Assembly: GCF_048553275.1 (NCBI RefSeq)
Contig: NZ_JBLZMW010000007.1
Span: 1 to 64,000 of the forward strand
Origin: Pacificoceanicola sp048553275
Lineage (GTDB): Bacteria > Pseudomonadota > Alphaproteobacteria > Rhodobacterales > Rhodobacteraceae
Direction of reading: 5' to 3'
Length of the DNA: 64,000 bases
The translations under genes were made by a program, and so were the position numbers. The notes under the pieces are model-generated. The model searched no databases. It was not told the DNA's origin and saw only the letters and a list, made by a program, of their open reading frames with translations. This document shows positions 24,077-33,524 of this stretch, in pieces (within the stretch, counting starts at the first letter, position 1; every line of letters starts with the position of its first letter).

Positions 24077-25312
24077 ATGCCAGCGCCATTAGCCGCCGAC
24101 GGAGCCGCCGATTGGCTCTCCGATACAACACACCGCCGATGGCTCGCCGATGACGCCCGGCGCCAGTTCGCGTTTTTTCTGGCCAGCGTCGGTACTGAGC
24201 CGGGCTTTCATACGCTCGACTTCGATGGCAATCCCCTGCCCGATACGGTGCAGGAGCTGCATACAACCACACGCCTGATTCATTCCTACGCGCTTGGAAT
24301 GCTCGGCGGACTGCGCGATTGCGAGGCGGTCGTCGATCAGGGCATGCGCTATCTGGCCAGCCATCATCACGACGCGGACCACGGCGGATACGTGTGGGCG
24401 ATGGACGGAGATCGCATCGCGGATGGTCGCAAGCTGGCCTATGGCCATGTGTTCGTCCTGCTCGCAGGGGCCAGCGCGAAAATGACCGGACATCCGGACG
24501 CGGACGCCCTGATCGACGACGTGACAGCCGTGCTGGAGCGGCATTTCTGGGAGGAGGGGCCGGGCCTTTTTGCGGACGAATGGAACCGCGATTGGACGCC
24601 GTTTTCCAACTATCGTGGCATGAACGCCAACATGCACGGGACGGAGGCGCTGCTCGCGGCTTACGAAGCCACGGGCCGCGAACACTACCTGGAGAAGGCT
24701 GGGCGCATTCTGGATTTCTTCCTGAACACGATGGCGCCGCAGACCCATGACCGGCTCCCCGAGCATTACCATGCGGATTGGACCGTGGACCGGGATTACT
24801 CAGAGAATCCGATGTTCCGCCCCGCCGGAACCACGCCGGGCCATTCGTTCGAATTCTCCCGGCTACTGCTGCAACATTGGGATCTGAGCGGGCGCCCCGA
24901 CAACAACGCGCCACAAACCGCGCGCGCGGTGGCTTACCGCGCGCTTGAGGATGCGTGGCGGGAAGATGGCGGGATGATCTACACGCTCGACTGGGCCGGC
25001 AGCCCCGCGATCACGGACCGGTACTGGTGGCCCGTGACAGAGGCGATCGGGGTCCTCGCCTCATTTCTCAAACTTGATCCCAGGCCGGAGGACGAGGCGT
25101 GGTATCGCAAGCTCTGGCAGTTCGCGGACGCCCATTTCATAGACCACAAAAACGGCGGCTGGTTCCCGGAGCTCGATGAGAGCGGCACGCCAACCGGACG
25201 CCAATTCCACGGTAAACCCGACATTTACCACGCGCTGCAAGCGGATCTGTTTCCGCTGACCCGAGGCCTGTCGCGCTACGCAGAAACGCTCCCGGATCTT
25301 GGCTCCGTCTAG
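24077..25312 (+). CDS. AGE family epimerase/isomerase
   Basis: A 411-residue (alpha/alpha)6-barrel protein of the N-acylglucosamine 2-epimerase / YihS sugar isomerase family. Conserved His-containing blocks include NANMHGTEALL, PGHSFEFSRLLLQHW and the C-terminal FHGKPDIYHALQAD, matching the three catalytic-region histidines of the family; RYWWPVTEAIG is also characteristic. It should interconvert aldose and ketose or epimerise a hexose; the sugar is unknown. Start at 24077 follows AGGGAG; the open frame upstream to 23831 crosses the operator and is not coding-like. Its 3' end faces the transglutaminase gene 10 bases away. Confidence 0.85.
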   Translation: MPAPLAADGAADWLSDTTHRRWLADDARRQFAFFLASVGTEPGFHTLDFDGNPLPDTVQELHTTTRLIHSYALGMLGGLRDCEAVVDQGMRYLASHHHDADHGGYVWAMDGDRIADGRKLAYGHVFVLLAGASAKMTGHPDADALIDDVTAVLERHFWEEGPGLFADEWNRDWTPFSNYRGMNANMHGTEALLAAYEATGREHYLEKAGRILDFFLNTMAPQTHDRLPEHYHADWTVDRDYSENPMFRPAGTTPGHSFEFSRLLLQHWDLSGRPDNNAPQTARAVAYRALEDAWREDGGMIYTLDWAGSPAITDRYWWPVTEAIGVLASFLKLDPRPEDEAWYRKLWQFADAHFIDHKNGGWFPELDESGTPTGRQFHGKPDIYHALQADLFPLTRGLSRYAETLPDLGSV

Positions 25313-25322
25313 GGTGGCCCCC

Positions 25323-26201
25323 CTATTCGACCGGGATCACGTCGACCGCCTGCTGATTCTGCGATCCCCCGGAGGAGCGCAGGTGGCCGACAACCGGGCT
25401 TATGTCGGCATAGTCACGGCCATGCCCAAGCACTATGTGGTCCTGCCCGACGAACGTCGCGTTCGTCGGGTCGTATTCGATCCAGCCCTGCTCCATCCCG
25501 CACCACGCCCGCACCCAGGCATGCATGGCGTCCGCTCCTTCAAGCCGCTCCTGCCCCGGCGGCGGAACGGTCCGGATGAAGCCGCTGACATAGCCGGCCG
25601 GTATACCAAGCGAGCGCAGCGCGAGGATCATGATATGCGTATAGTCCTGGCAAACCCCGCGCCCCAGCAAGAAGGCGTCGCGCGGGTCCGTCCGCACCGT
25701 CGTTGCCTCTGCATCAAAGGTCATCCGCTCGTGCAGCGCCTCCCCGATGCTCTTGACCGCCGCAGCGGAGCTTTCTCCGGCACGCACCGCGTTTTTGGCG
25801 AAGTCGGATATTTCGGAGCTTGGCATCAGGCGCTGTGACGGTCCGAGAAAGTGCACCGGCGAGCCGGGCGTGAGATCGCGCAGCTCGGAGACCTGCCGTA
25901 GCAAGTCAACGCGTTCGGCAGAGACGTCCAGCAGGCTCTGAACCGGCAGTACCTCGACACGGCACGACATGCTGATCGCCATTTCGTCATGCGGTTCGAG
26001 ATGCGACACCGTGGCAACCATATTTCCAAAGAAATCGAGACTGTCACCGCGTTCGTCAGGTTTCGGCGACACATCGAGCAGCACCGCCAAAACGCGCTGC
26101 CGCCCCGGGATCGTCCCGGGCAAGACACGCAGCAAATGCCGACTGTTGCCAGCCGGGGCTTCGTAACGGTGGGTGATCTTCAGGCGAATGTCGTACAGCA
26201 T
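25323..26201 (-). CDS. Transglutaminase-like protein (small)
   Basis: A 292-residue protein with an N-terminal beta-rich transglutaminase-associated region (LKITHRYEAPAG...) and a core papain-like domain. The catalytic triad regions are visible: GRGVCQDYTHIM (Cys), ADAMHAWVRAW (His) and GWIEYDPTN (Asp). Bacterial relatives act as proteases or transpeptidase-like enzymes rather than protein cross-linkers. It is the last of a three-gene cassette with an ATP-grasp/alpha-E protein and a large transglutaminase, starting 4 bases after the former. No signal peptide, so probably cytoplasmic. Confidence 0.87.
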   Translation of the reverse strand: MLYDIRLKITHRYEAPAGNSRHLLRVLPGTIPGRQRVLAVLLDVSPKPDERGDSLDFFGNMVATVSHLEPHDEMAISMSCRVEVLPVQSLLDVSAERVDLLRQVSELRDLTPGSPVHFLGPSQRLMPSSEISDFAKNAVRAGESSAAAVKSIGEALHERMTFDAEATTVRTDPRDAFLLGRGVCQDYTHIMILALRSLGIPAGYVSGFIRTVPPPGQERLEGADAMHAWVRAWCGMEQGWIEYDPTNATFVGQDHIVLGHGRDYADISPVVGHLRSSGGSQNQQAVDVIPVE

Positions 26202-26205
26202 GGCC

Positions 26206-28605
26206 CTACACCAGATGCGCCGCACTCAGGGCGTCCGACAGATCCCAGATGTCCTGCCGGACCCGCAAAAGCATCTTGGGTGTCAGATCATCCACATGGT
26301 GCACCGCAAGGAAGGTTTCAAGCGTCAGCGCGCGGCGGGCCACGTCCGTCAGCACGTGGCTTGCGCCATGGCCGGGCAATTCCTCGATATGCCTTCGCGC
26401 GCGGGCCACGTGATAGCGGATCGAACGCGGGTTCTGATCGTCGATCCCAAGGATATCCAACACCGAAAGCCGGTTGGCCATGATGGAGAACCGCGCCCGG
26501 TGCGCGATCACGCTGTCTCCGATTTCCAACGCGAGGTCCAGGCTGCCTTCCGGCGCCTCCCGCGAGGTCAGACAGGCCATGACGTGGCACATGTTCGATG
26601 CCCGTTCGAGCGAGATGCCAAGGCTCAAGAAACGCCAGCCGTCGGTGCGGTACATGTTTTCATGCACCAGCCCGGCAAATCCGGAAACCTGCCGCAGCAA
26701 CGCGCTGATCTCACGCGGAATTTCATCCACGTTGGCGCCACGCGTCTCAAAGGCATGGGCATCTTCGACAAGCGCGCGCAGCGCCATCATGCCGTCGGGC
26801 GAGAACCGGTCGCCGACCTTCGAAGCCGCCTGCAAGGCCTGCTGCAGCGGCGCCCGGCACCAATCGGCAATGGCATCGAGTCCCGGCTCCACCCCGGCCA
26901 TGAGCTTTTCGCGCTGAAAGGCCGGGAACCGCGACGTATGCGGCACGCCTTCGCTCAGCCGGGCATAGTAGCCCCGCACCAACCGCAGGTTCAGCTCCGC
27001 CCGCTCGACATAGCGGCCCAGCCAGAACAGGTTTTCCGCAGCGCGGCTTGGCAAGGCGGCGCGCTCGGCACTGCGCACGGCGTCAGATGTGGTGCTGTCC
27101 AGAAGGCTCGACTTCTGAACCGGTTCGTCGCTGACGATCCAGACATCCGCCACCTTGCCGCCGCGTTGCATTGCAAAGGCTTTCGCATCCTGACCGGCAC
27201 TGACGCGGGCGTAGCCACCGGGCATGACCTCCCAGCCCTTGGCCGTGCGCCCGAGAAAAATCCGGATGCACACGGGACGCGGCGCCAGCCCGCCCTGTTC
27301 CCATGTCGGCGTCGTCGACAGGGTAATCGCTTCCTGACCAACCAGTTCGCGCCCGCGGCTGCGCAGCAGGGCGGCGATGTTTTCCGCTTGAGGCGTGTCG
27401 AGTTCGGATGTGAGGATCGTCGTCCCCTGATCCGACATCAGCGGAACCGTCGAAAAGGCCGAGCCAATCATCATCCGGTCGCGATGTACGATGACATGCT
27501 CGCGCTCCACATCGCCGCCGCACCACCATGTGGCAATGTTGGGAATACGCAGCTCCTTGGCAAGTGTGGAGCGCGCGATCTGCGGCAGGAACGCCATGAG
27601 CGCGCGGGTTTCCAACACGCCGGAGCCGATGGCGTTGAGCGTCTTCAGGCCCTGCGTCCGCACCGCCTCAAGCAGACCCGGAGTTCCAATGAGCGATCCG
27701 GGATCCAGTTCGAGCGGGTCGACCATGCCGCTCGGCACCCGGTTCCAAAGCAGGCTGATCGGTTTCGGACCGTCAATCGTGCGCACAAGGGCCTTGCCGT
27801 TCTGAACGATCAGGTCTTCGCCTTCGAGCAGCAACAGCCCGAGATAGCGGGCGATATAGGCGTGTTCGGCATAGTTCTGATGCATCGGGCCGGGCGTCAG
27901 CACGGCGATCTGGCCCTCGCTGCTGCGGCCACGCAGGTTGAACAGATTTTGCTGGAACGCCTGAAAGAACCCGGCGAGCCTGTGAATATTCGAGCGGGAG
28001 AAGAAGTTGGGAAAGACCCGCCCCATGGCGACCCGGTTCTCGATGGCAAAGCCGGCGGTCGACGGCGCCTCGACCAGATCGCTGATCACCCACCACTTGC
28101 CATCCGGACCACGGCCCAATTCGAAAGACAGAAAGTTGAGGAAGTTGCCATCGCGCGGCTTCACCCCGATCATCGGTCGCAGCCACGCCGGATTCTGGCT
28201 CAGAATAGCCGCCGGAAGCTGCCCGGAGGATACCAGCGTATTGGCCCCGTAGACATCGCGCGCCACGAATTCCAAAAGCTCCGCCCGCTCGACCAGCCCG
28301 GCGGAAATCTCCTGCCACTCCGTTTCGTCGAGAAGTACGGGAATATGGCTCAGTGGCCACTCCCGTTCGGTCGACAACGCATCGTCATACTGCCGAAACA
28401 GGATACCCGCATCGCGAAGATATTGATCCCCCCGGGCAAAGCGGTTCTCCAACTGAGCGGCGCCCAGGCTGCTGATATGGTTGATGAAAGAAACCCAGGC
28501 GGGCCGGACGCGGCCATCCGCATCCAGCATCTCGTCCGACACACCCATTTGCCGTGCATAGGCCTTGAGCAATTCGGAAGGGACGGTCCGCTCAGATTTC
28601 TGCAT
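26206..28605 (-). CDS. Circularly permuted ATP-grasp / alpha-E domain fusion
   Basis: A 799-residue fusion. The N-terminal two-thirds is a circularly permuted ATP-grasp (type 2) domain, with blocks such as FVARDVYGANTLVSSGQLP and VLTPGPMHQNYAEHAYIARYLG. The C-terminal part, from about residue 490, is the all-helical alpha-E (DUF403) domain opening with ENLFWLGRYVERAELNLRL. In many genomes these are separate adjacent genes. ATP-grasp enzymes usually form amide bonds; together with two transglutaminase-fold peptidases this cassette has been proposed by comparative genomics to synthesise and process a peptide-like product or tag, which is unproven. Start is 3 bases from the upstream stop. Confidence 0.87.
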   Translation of the reverse strand: MQKSERTVPSELLKAYARQMGVSDEMLDADGRVRPAWVSFINHISSLGAAQLENRFARGDQYLRDAGILFRQYDDALSTEREWPLSHIPVLLDETEWQEISAGLVERAELLEFVARDVYGANTLVSSGQLPAAILSQNPAWLRPMIGVKPRDGNFLNFLSFELGRGPDGKWWVISDLVEAPSTAGFAIENRVAMGRVFPNFFSRSNIHRLAGFFQAFQQNLFNLRGRSSEGQIAVLTPGPMHQNYAEHAYIARYLGLLLLEGEDLIVQNGKALVRTIDGPKPISLLWNRVPSGMVDPLELDPGSLIGTPGLLEAVRTQGLKTLNAIGSGVLETRALMAFLPQIARSTLAKELRIPNIATWWCGGDVEREHVIVHRDRMMIGSAFSTVPLMSDQGTTILTSELDTPQAENIAALLRSRGRELVGQEAITLSTTPTWEQGGLAPRPVCIRIFLGRTAKGWEVMPGGYARVSAGQDAKAFAMQRGGKVADVWIVSDEPVQKSSLLDSTTSDAVRSAERAALPSRAAENLFWLGRYVERAELNLRLVRGYYARLSEGVPHTSRFPAFQREKLMAGVEPGLDAIADWCRAPLQQALQAASKVGDRFSPDGMMALRALVEDAHAFETRGANVDEIPREISALLRQVSGFAGLVHENMYRTDGWRFLSLGISLERASNMCHVMACLTSREAPEGSLDLALEIGDSVIAHRARFSIMANRLSVLDILGIDDQNPRSIRYHVARARRHIEELPGHGASHVLTDVARRALTLETFLAVHHVDDLTPKMLLRVRQDIWDLSDALSAAHLV

Positions 28606-28608
28606 CGC

Positions 28609-31600
28609 TCAGAGCCCCGGACGCCTTCTGAGGTCCAGCGTCATCGGAAATTCCGGATGCGTCGTCTCGCGTGGCGGCTCGAAGGCGCCGGGCGTATGCC
28701 CAAACGCCTCGAAACGGCTGAGCCTGCGCGCCTCTGCTTCGTTGCCATTGACCGGGAAGGTATCGAAATTCCGACCGCCCGGATGCGCGACGTGATACCG
28801 GCAGCCTCCAATGGACCGGCCCGTCCAGGTGTCATAGATGTCAAAGGTCAGCGGCGCGTCCACCTCAAGCACCGGATGCAGCGACATTGGCGGCTTCCAC
28901 GCTTTGTAGCGCACCGCGCCCACACGCTCGCCGGTTGTTGCCGTCCTGTGCAGCGGCACGCGGCGGCCGTTCGCCGTCACGACATAGCGTTCGGGATTGG
29001 CGGTTTCGAGCCGGACCTGAAGCCGCTCGACCGAGCTGTCGGTATAGCGCACGGTGCCCCCGATTGCGCCGGTCTCCCCCATGACGTGCCACGGCTCCAG
29101 AGCCTGCCGGATTTCCAGCGTCGCCCCCTCGTAAGTGACCTCGCCACAAAACGGAAAGCGGAACTCGGCCTGCGCCTTGAACCAATCGGCCTCCATCGGC
29201 AGATCATGCGCGCGCAGGTCTTCCAGCACATCAAGGAAATCTTCCCAGATGAACGCCGGAAGCATGAACCGGTCGTGCAGCGTGGTCCCCCAGCGCGTCA
29301 AGCTGTTGCTGATCGGATCTTCCCAGCAGCGCAGAATGATCGCCCGGATCAGGAGCTGCTGAGCCAGGCTCATGCGCGGGTTCGGCGGCATTTCAAAGCC
29401 ACGGAATTCCACAAGGCCAAGCCGCCCGGTCGGGCCGTCCGGCGAATACAGCTTGTCGATGCAGATCTCCGTGCGGTGCGTGTTGCCCGTCACGTCGATC
29501 AGCGAATTGCGCAGCAGACGATCCGTCAGCCACGGCGGCGGCACATGCCCCTGCTCCGGCGGCCAGATCTGGTCGAGCGCGATTTCCAGTTCATAGAGCT
29601 GATCATGCCGCGCCTCGTCGATGCGCGGTGCCTGTGATGTCGGCCCGACAAAGGTGCCGGAAAACAGGTAGGAGAGGCTTGGATGCCGTTGCCAGAACAG
29701 GATCAGGCTCTTGAGCAGGTCGGGGCGGCGCAGAAACGGACTGTCGATCGGCGTTGCGCCGCCGACCACAACATGGTTGCCACCGCCGGTGCCGGTGTGC
29801 CGCCCGTCGATCATGAACTTGTCCGCGCCCAGACGGGTCTGCCGCGCCTCTTCATAGACGGTCTCGGTGGTCTGAACGCACTCCGCCCAGCTCGATGCCG
29901 GATGAATGTTGACCTCCAGAACGCCCGGGTCGGGCGCAACGCGGATGACCTCGACGCGCGGGTCATGGGGCGGGGCATAGCCTTCGATCATCACCTTGCG
30001 CCCGATCCGCTTGGCCGCCCGTTCGACCGCCTCGATCAGTTCGAGATAGTCTTCCAGCGCCTCCACCGGCGGCAGGAAGACGCACAGACGTCCATCGCGT
30101 GGCTCGACCGAAATCGCGGTGCGCACATAGCCGTCGATGTCGGGCTTGAAGCTTTGCGCCATGATTGTTTGTCCGGCGGTGTCGTCCGTCCGGCTCGATA
30201 CCGCCTGATCGCGATCCGGCGTCTGCGCGGCATCGTGGTCTTCTTCGTCCTTCAGCCACGTTTCGGGGAGCGGGTCGCGCGCCACCGTCGGATCCTGCGG
30301 ATTGATGAAAGGGTATTGCGCGGCGGGCACATGCGACAGGCTGCCAAGCGGCAGACGATAGCCCACCGGGCTGTCCCCGGCGACAAGAAAGACCTTGCCC
30401 CGGCGCAGCTTCCAGACCTCCGAAAGCCATGTCTTCCTGGCCGCGCTCTGCCAGCGTTGAACCGGCAGCACATAGCCCGCAGCGGTGGTCAAACCGCGCT
30501 CGAACACACGCGCGATCCGGGCCCGCTCCTCGGGGTCCTTCAGCTTGCTGTTGTCCGGCGTCACATTCTCCGGAAGGTTGCCTTCCCGGATGATCCAGTC
30601 CGCCGGATCCTCGAAGGCCGGCATCACATTCTCGTTCGAAACCTCCAGCGCGTCGGCAATACCCTTGAGCAGCGCTTCGGCGTCTTCGGGACCGACATCT
30701 TCACGCGTGTCCTCTCTCGCCAACAGGTTCTGATCGCGCCAGATCGGCTTGCCGTCCTTGCGCCAGTACAGGGAGAAGGTCCAACGCGGCAAGGTCTCGC
30801 CCGGATACCATTTCCCCTGCCCATAATGCAGCAGCCCGCCTCCCGCGAACTTGTCGTCGAGACGCCGGATCAAACTGTCGGCCAGCACACGTTTTGTCGG
30901 GCCAACCGCGTCGGAATTCCACTCGCTGCTTTCGAAGTCATCAATGGAGACAAAGGTCGGCTCGCCGCCCATGGTCAACCGGACGTCCCCGGCCTCTAGC
31001 CGCTTGTCCACCGCATGTCCCAGCGCATTCAGCGCCTCCCAGGAGGCATCGGAGAATGGCTTGGTGATGCGCGGATGCTCGGCGGTGCGCATCACCTGCA
31101 TGTCGAAGGAAAAGTCCACCTCGGCATAGCTTGCCACCCCCGAGATCGGCGCGGCGGTGCGGTAATGCGGCGTCGCAGCCAGCGGAATGTGGCTTTCTCC
31201 CGCAAAGAGGCCGGACGTCGGATCAAGCCCGACCCAACCCGCACCCGGCAGGAACACCTCGACCCAGGCATGCAGGTCGGTGAAATCGTGATCGGTGCCG
31301 GACGGGCCATCCAGAGCCTGCAAATCGGGCTTGAGCTGGATCAGGTAGCCGGACACAAAGCGGGCCGCGAGGCCGAGATTGCGCAGGGTCTGAACCAGAA
31401 GCCAGCTGCTGTCCCGGCAGGATCCGGCCGCCCGGCCCAGCGTTTCCTCCGGCGTCTGCACGCCCGGCTCCATCCGGATTTCGTAGGTGATTTCCTTTTC
31501 GACCATCGCGTTCAGAGCAACAAGGAAATCCACCGTCGGCGTCGGCTCACGCGGGATTTTCCTGAGGAACCCCTCAAGCAAGGGGCCCACCGGCTCCTTC

Positions 31601-31956
31601 ACAAGATAGATGCTCAGATCTTCCTTGATCTCATCGCCATATGTGAAGGGGATCTTCGTGGCGTGGTCTTCGATGAAGAAATCGAAGGGGTTATAGACCG
31701 ACATGTCGGCTACCAGGTCAACCTCGATCTTGAACTCCGTCACCGGCTCGGGAAAGACAAACCGCGCCAGCCAGTTGCCATAGGGGTCCTGCTGGTGGTT
31801 GACGAAATGCCCTTCGGGCGAGACCTTGAGCGCGTGCGAGATCACCCGTGTGCGCGAGTGGGGCGCCGGCCTCAGCCGGATCACCTGCGGCCCGAGTGTG
31901 ACCGGACGGTCATACTTGTAGTGCGTCAGGTGATAGATGCTGGCCGTGATCGACAT
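28609..31956 (-). CDS. Large transglutaminase-like protein with DUF2126
   Basis: A 1115-residue protein. An N-terminal transglutaminase domain (first about 300 residues) has the Cys motif GSCRDSSWLLVQTLRNLG, the His motif DLHAWVEVFLPG and the Asp block GWVGLDPTSG. The long remainder is the DUF2126 region, with GGEPTFVSIDD, HTGTGGGNHVVVGG and GLVEFRGFEMPP, the last resembling a ligase-like active-site stretch. This architecture is conserved next to ATP-grasp/alpha-E genes in proteobacteria. I start at the ATG 31956 (MSITASIYHLTHYKYDRPV); its Shine-Dalgarno is poor, and a frame to 32016 adds a non-conserved stretch. First gene of the cassette. Confidence 0.87.
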   Translation of the reverse strand: MSITASIYHLTHYKYDRPVTLGPQVIRLRPAPHSRTRVISHALKVSPEGHFVNHQQDPYGNWLARFVFPEPVTEFKIEVDLVADMSVYNPFDFFIEDHATKIPFTYGDEIKEDLSIYLVKEPVGPLLEGFLRKIPREPTPTVDFLVALNAMVEKEITYEIRMEPGVQTPEETLGRAAGSCRDSSWLLVQTLRNLGLAARFVSGYLIQLKPDLQALDGPSGTDHDFTDLHAWVEVFLPGAGWVGLDPTSGLFAGESHIPLAATPHYRTAAPISGVASYAEVDFSFDMQVMRTAEHPRITKPFSDASWEALNALGHAVDKRLEAGDVRLTMGGEPTFVSIDDFESSEWNSDAVGPTKRVLADSLIRRLDDKFAGGGLLHYGQGKWYPGETLPRWTFSLYWRKDGKPIWRDQNLLAREDTREDVGPEDAEALLKGIADALEVSNENVMPAFEDPADWIIREGNLPENVTPDNSKLKDPEERARIARVFERGLTTAAGYVLPVQRWQSAARKTWLSEVWKLRRGKVFLVAGDSPVGYRLPLGSLSHVPAAQYPFINPQDPTVARDPLPETWLKDEEDHDAAQTPDRDQAVSSRTDDTAGQTIMAQSFKPDIDGYVRTAISVEPRDGRLCVFLPPVEALEDYLELIEAVERAAKRIGRKVMIEGYAPPHDPRVEVIRVAPDPGVLEVNIHPASSWAECVQTTETVYEEARQTRLGADKFMIDGRHTGTGGGNHVVVGGATPIDSPFLRRPDLLKSLILFWQRHPSLSYLFSGTFVGPTSQAPRIDEARHDQLYELEIALDQIWPPEQGHVPPPWLTDRLLRNSLIDVTGNTHRTEICIDKLYSPDGPTGRLGLVEFRGFEMPPNPRMSLAQQLLIRAIILRCWEDPISNSLTRWGTTLHDRFMLPAFIWEDFLDVLEDLRAHDLPMEADWFKAQAEFRFPFCGEVTYEGATLEIRQALEPWHVMGETGAIGGTVRYTDSSVERLQVRLETANPERYVVTANGRRVPLHRTATTGERVGAVRYKAWKPPMSLHPVLEVDAPLTFDIYDTWTGRSIGGCRYHVAHPGGRNFDTFPVNGNEAEARRLSRFEAFGHTPGAFEPPRETTHPEFPMTLDLRRRPGL

Positions 31957-32378
31957 GAGTATCTTTCGCTGTTTTGAGGTGCCCGCAAGCATGGCGAGTT
32001 TGCCGCGACGCAGCAAGGGGCGTTAGGGAATTCAGCCGGACAGGCGATGTAGAATTACAGCGTTTGCCCGATAGAAGCGCAGTGATACGGCGGGTGTATC
32101 ACATCCCCCAAGGCAGGGCAGGCCCTTGCCGAAAACCCTCTGTGACATTCGTGATCTCGACGCGGGCAACGGGCTTGCCGGGCCGCTGGCGCGCGGGGTC
32201 TTCTGTCTCCCCCACGTCCTGGACGCGGATGCGGCAAGGGGACCGGAACAAAGGTCCAATGCGCCGCTCTAATCGCCGGACCTGCACGGGGCGGAAGCCA
32301 ACCGTGGACTATAAAAAAAATGGTACGATTTCTGCGCGAAATCGTACCATTCCTGACCTGAGGCCTTTTTGCGACGGA
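31957..32378. other. Gene-free region with inverted repeats
   Basis: About 420 bases without a credible gene between the transglutaminase cassette start and the end of the alcohol dehydrogenase operon. It holds the terminator at 32312-32351, a perfect 7-bp inverted repeat GTGATAC/GTATCAC with a 7-base spacer (32082-32102), and a small TGTA-GAAT-TACA palindrome (32048-32059). The latter two sit 90-150 bases upstream of the cassette start and may be regulatory. Confidence 0.5.
32312..32351 (-). terminator. Long perfect-stem Rho-independent terminator
   Basis: AATGGTACGATTTC and GAAATCGTACCATT form a perfect 14-bp stem with a 5-base loop. On the minus strand it runs into a run of eight T. It ends the operon whose last gene stops at 32379. 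Confidence 0.85.
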
Positions 32379-33524
32379 TCAGATCACCGCTTCGAACAAC
32401 GCCTTCACGTTGGCCTCGGTCAGCTCAACCGGATTGCCGCCGCAGGACGGATCGGCCAGCGCCATCGGCACCAGCTCGTCGATCCGGTCGGCCGTGGCCC
32501 CCATCTCCGACAGTTTCGCCGGAATGGCAAAGCTGTCGTTGAAGTCCTGCACAAAGCGGCGGAAACCATCGAAGCCGCCGTCCACCCCAATGTAGGACGC
32601 TGCGCGGTCAAACCGATCCGCGATCTTCGGCGCGTTCAGTTCCAGAACGGCGGGCATACAGACCGCGTTGGTGGTACCGTGATGGGTGTTGAAGACGGCT
32701 CCGATCGGATGCGACAGCGCATGGATCGCGCCAAGCCCCTTCTGGAACGCTGTCGCGCCCATGGCCGCCGCGCTCATCATCTGGGCGCGCGCCTCAAGGT
32801 CGCTCCCGTCGGCATAGGCGCGCGGCAGATACTCGACCACCAACCGCATGCCTTCCAGCGCAATGCCCTGGCTCATCGGGTGATAGAACGGGCTGCTGAA
32901 GGCTTCCACGCAGTGGGCAAAAGCATCCAGACCGGTCCCGGCAGTGATGAATTTCGGCATCCCGACCGTCAGTTCGGGATCACAGATTACCACGCTCGGC
33001 AGCACCTTGGGGTGGAAGATGATCTTCTTCACATGGGTTTCGGAGTTTGTGATGACGCTGGCGCGCCCCACTTCCGATCCGGTTCCGGCGGTTGTCGGCA
33101 CGGCCACGATGGGCGCAATCGCATCGGCGTCGGCACGGCTCCACCAGTCGCCGATATCCTCGAAATCCCAGACCGGCCGCGTCTGCCCGGCCATGAAGGC
33201 AACCATTTTTCCGAGATCCAGACCGGAACCACCGCCAAAGGCGATCACCCCGTCATGCCCGCCATCGCGATAGGCGGCGACACCGGCTTCGAGATTCTTT
33301 TCGTTCGGGTTCGGATCGACATCGGCAAACAAGGCCCGCCCCAATCCGGCCGTCTCCAGAATATCCAGCGTCTGATCGGTGATCGGCAGATCGGCCAGCC
33401 CCTTGTCCGTGACAAGCAGGGGCCGTGTGATCCCCGCCTGCGCGCAGGCGCCGGGCAGTTCGGCAATGCGCCCCGCCCCGAATTTCACAGCTGTCGGATA
33501 AGACCAGTTTCCTGTCAGGTTCAT
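32379..33524 (-). CDS. Iron-containing (group III) alcohol dehydrogenase
   Basis: A 381-residue NAD(P)-dependent metal alcohol dehydrogenase. Visible are the nucleotide-binding GGGSGLDLGK, the metal-site Asp/His in TGLDAFAHCVEAF, and the histidines in LSHPIGAVFNTHHGTTNAV. It should interconvert an alcohol and aldehyde, the aldehyde probably going to the aldehyde dehydrogenase encoded immediately upstream (start overlaps that stop at 33521-33524). The longer frame to 33629 is rejected. Last gene of the operon. Confidence 0.9.
   Translation of the reverse strand: MNLTGNWSYPTAVKFGAGRIAELPGACAQAGITRPLLVTDKGLADLPITDQTLDILETAGLGRALFADVDPNPNEKNLEAGVAAYRDGGHDGVIAFGGGSGLDLGKMVAFMAGQTRPVWDFEDIGDWWSRADADAIAPIVAVPTTAGTGSEVGRASVITNSETHVKKIIFHPKVLPSVVICDPELTVGMPKFITAGTGLDAFAHCVEAFSSPFYHPMSQGIALEGMRLVVEYLPRAYADGSDLEARAQMMSAAAMGATAFQKGLGAIHALSHPIGAVFNTHHGTTNAVCMPAVLELNAPKIADRFDRAASYIGVDGGFDGFRRFVQDFNDSFAIPAKLSEMGATADRIDELVPMALADPSCGGNPVELTEANVKALFEAVI

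Noticed and set aside
26173..29637. A 1154-codon open frame on the + strand opposite the ATP-grasp and DUF2126 genes
   Set aside because: It is antisense to two clear protein families, its product is Arg/His/Gln-rich with no recognisable domain, and long antisense frames are expected from GC-rich third positions. Similar long shadows at 1394-2701, 9204-11021, 29683-30999, 33542-35287, 35085-36686, 52176-53867 and 55734-57533 are rejected for the same reason.
32319..32351. The 14-bp perfect inverted repeat as a transposon end or attachment site
   Set aside because: It has a 5-base loop and a run of eight T on the minus strand, directly after an operon end, so a Rho-independent terminator explains it. 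No transposase or target duplication is seen.
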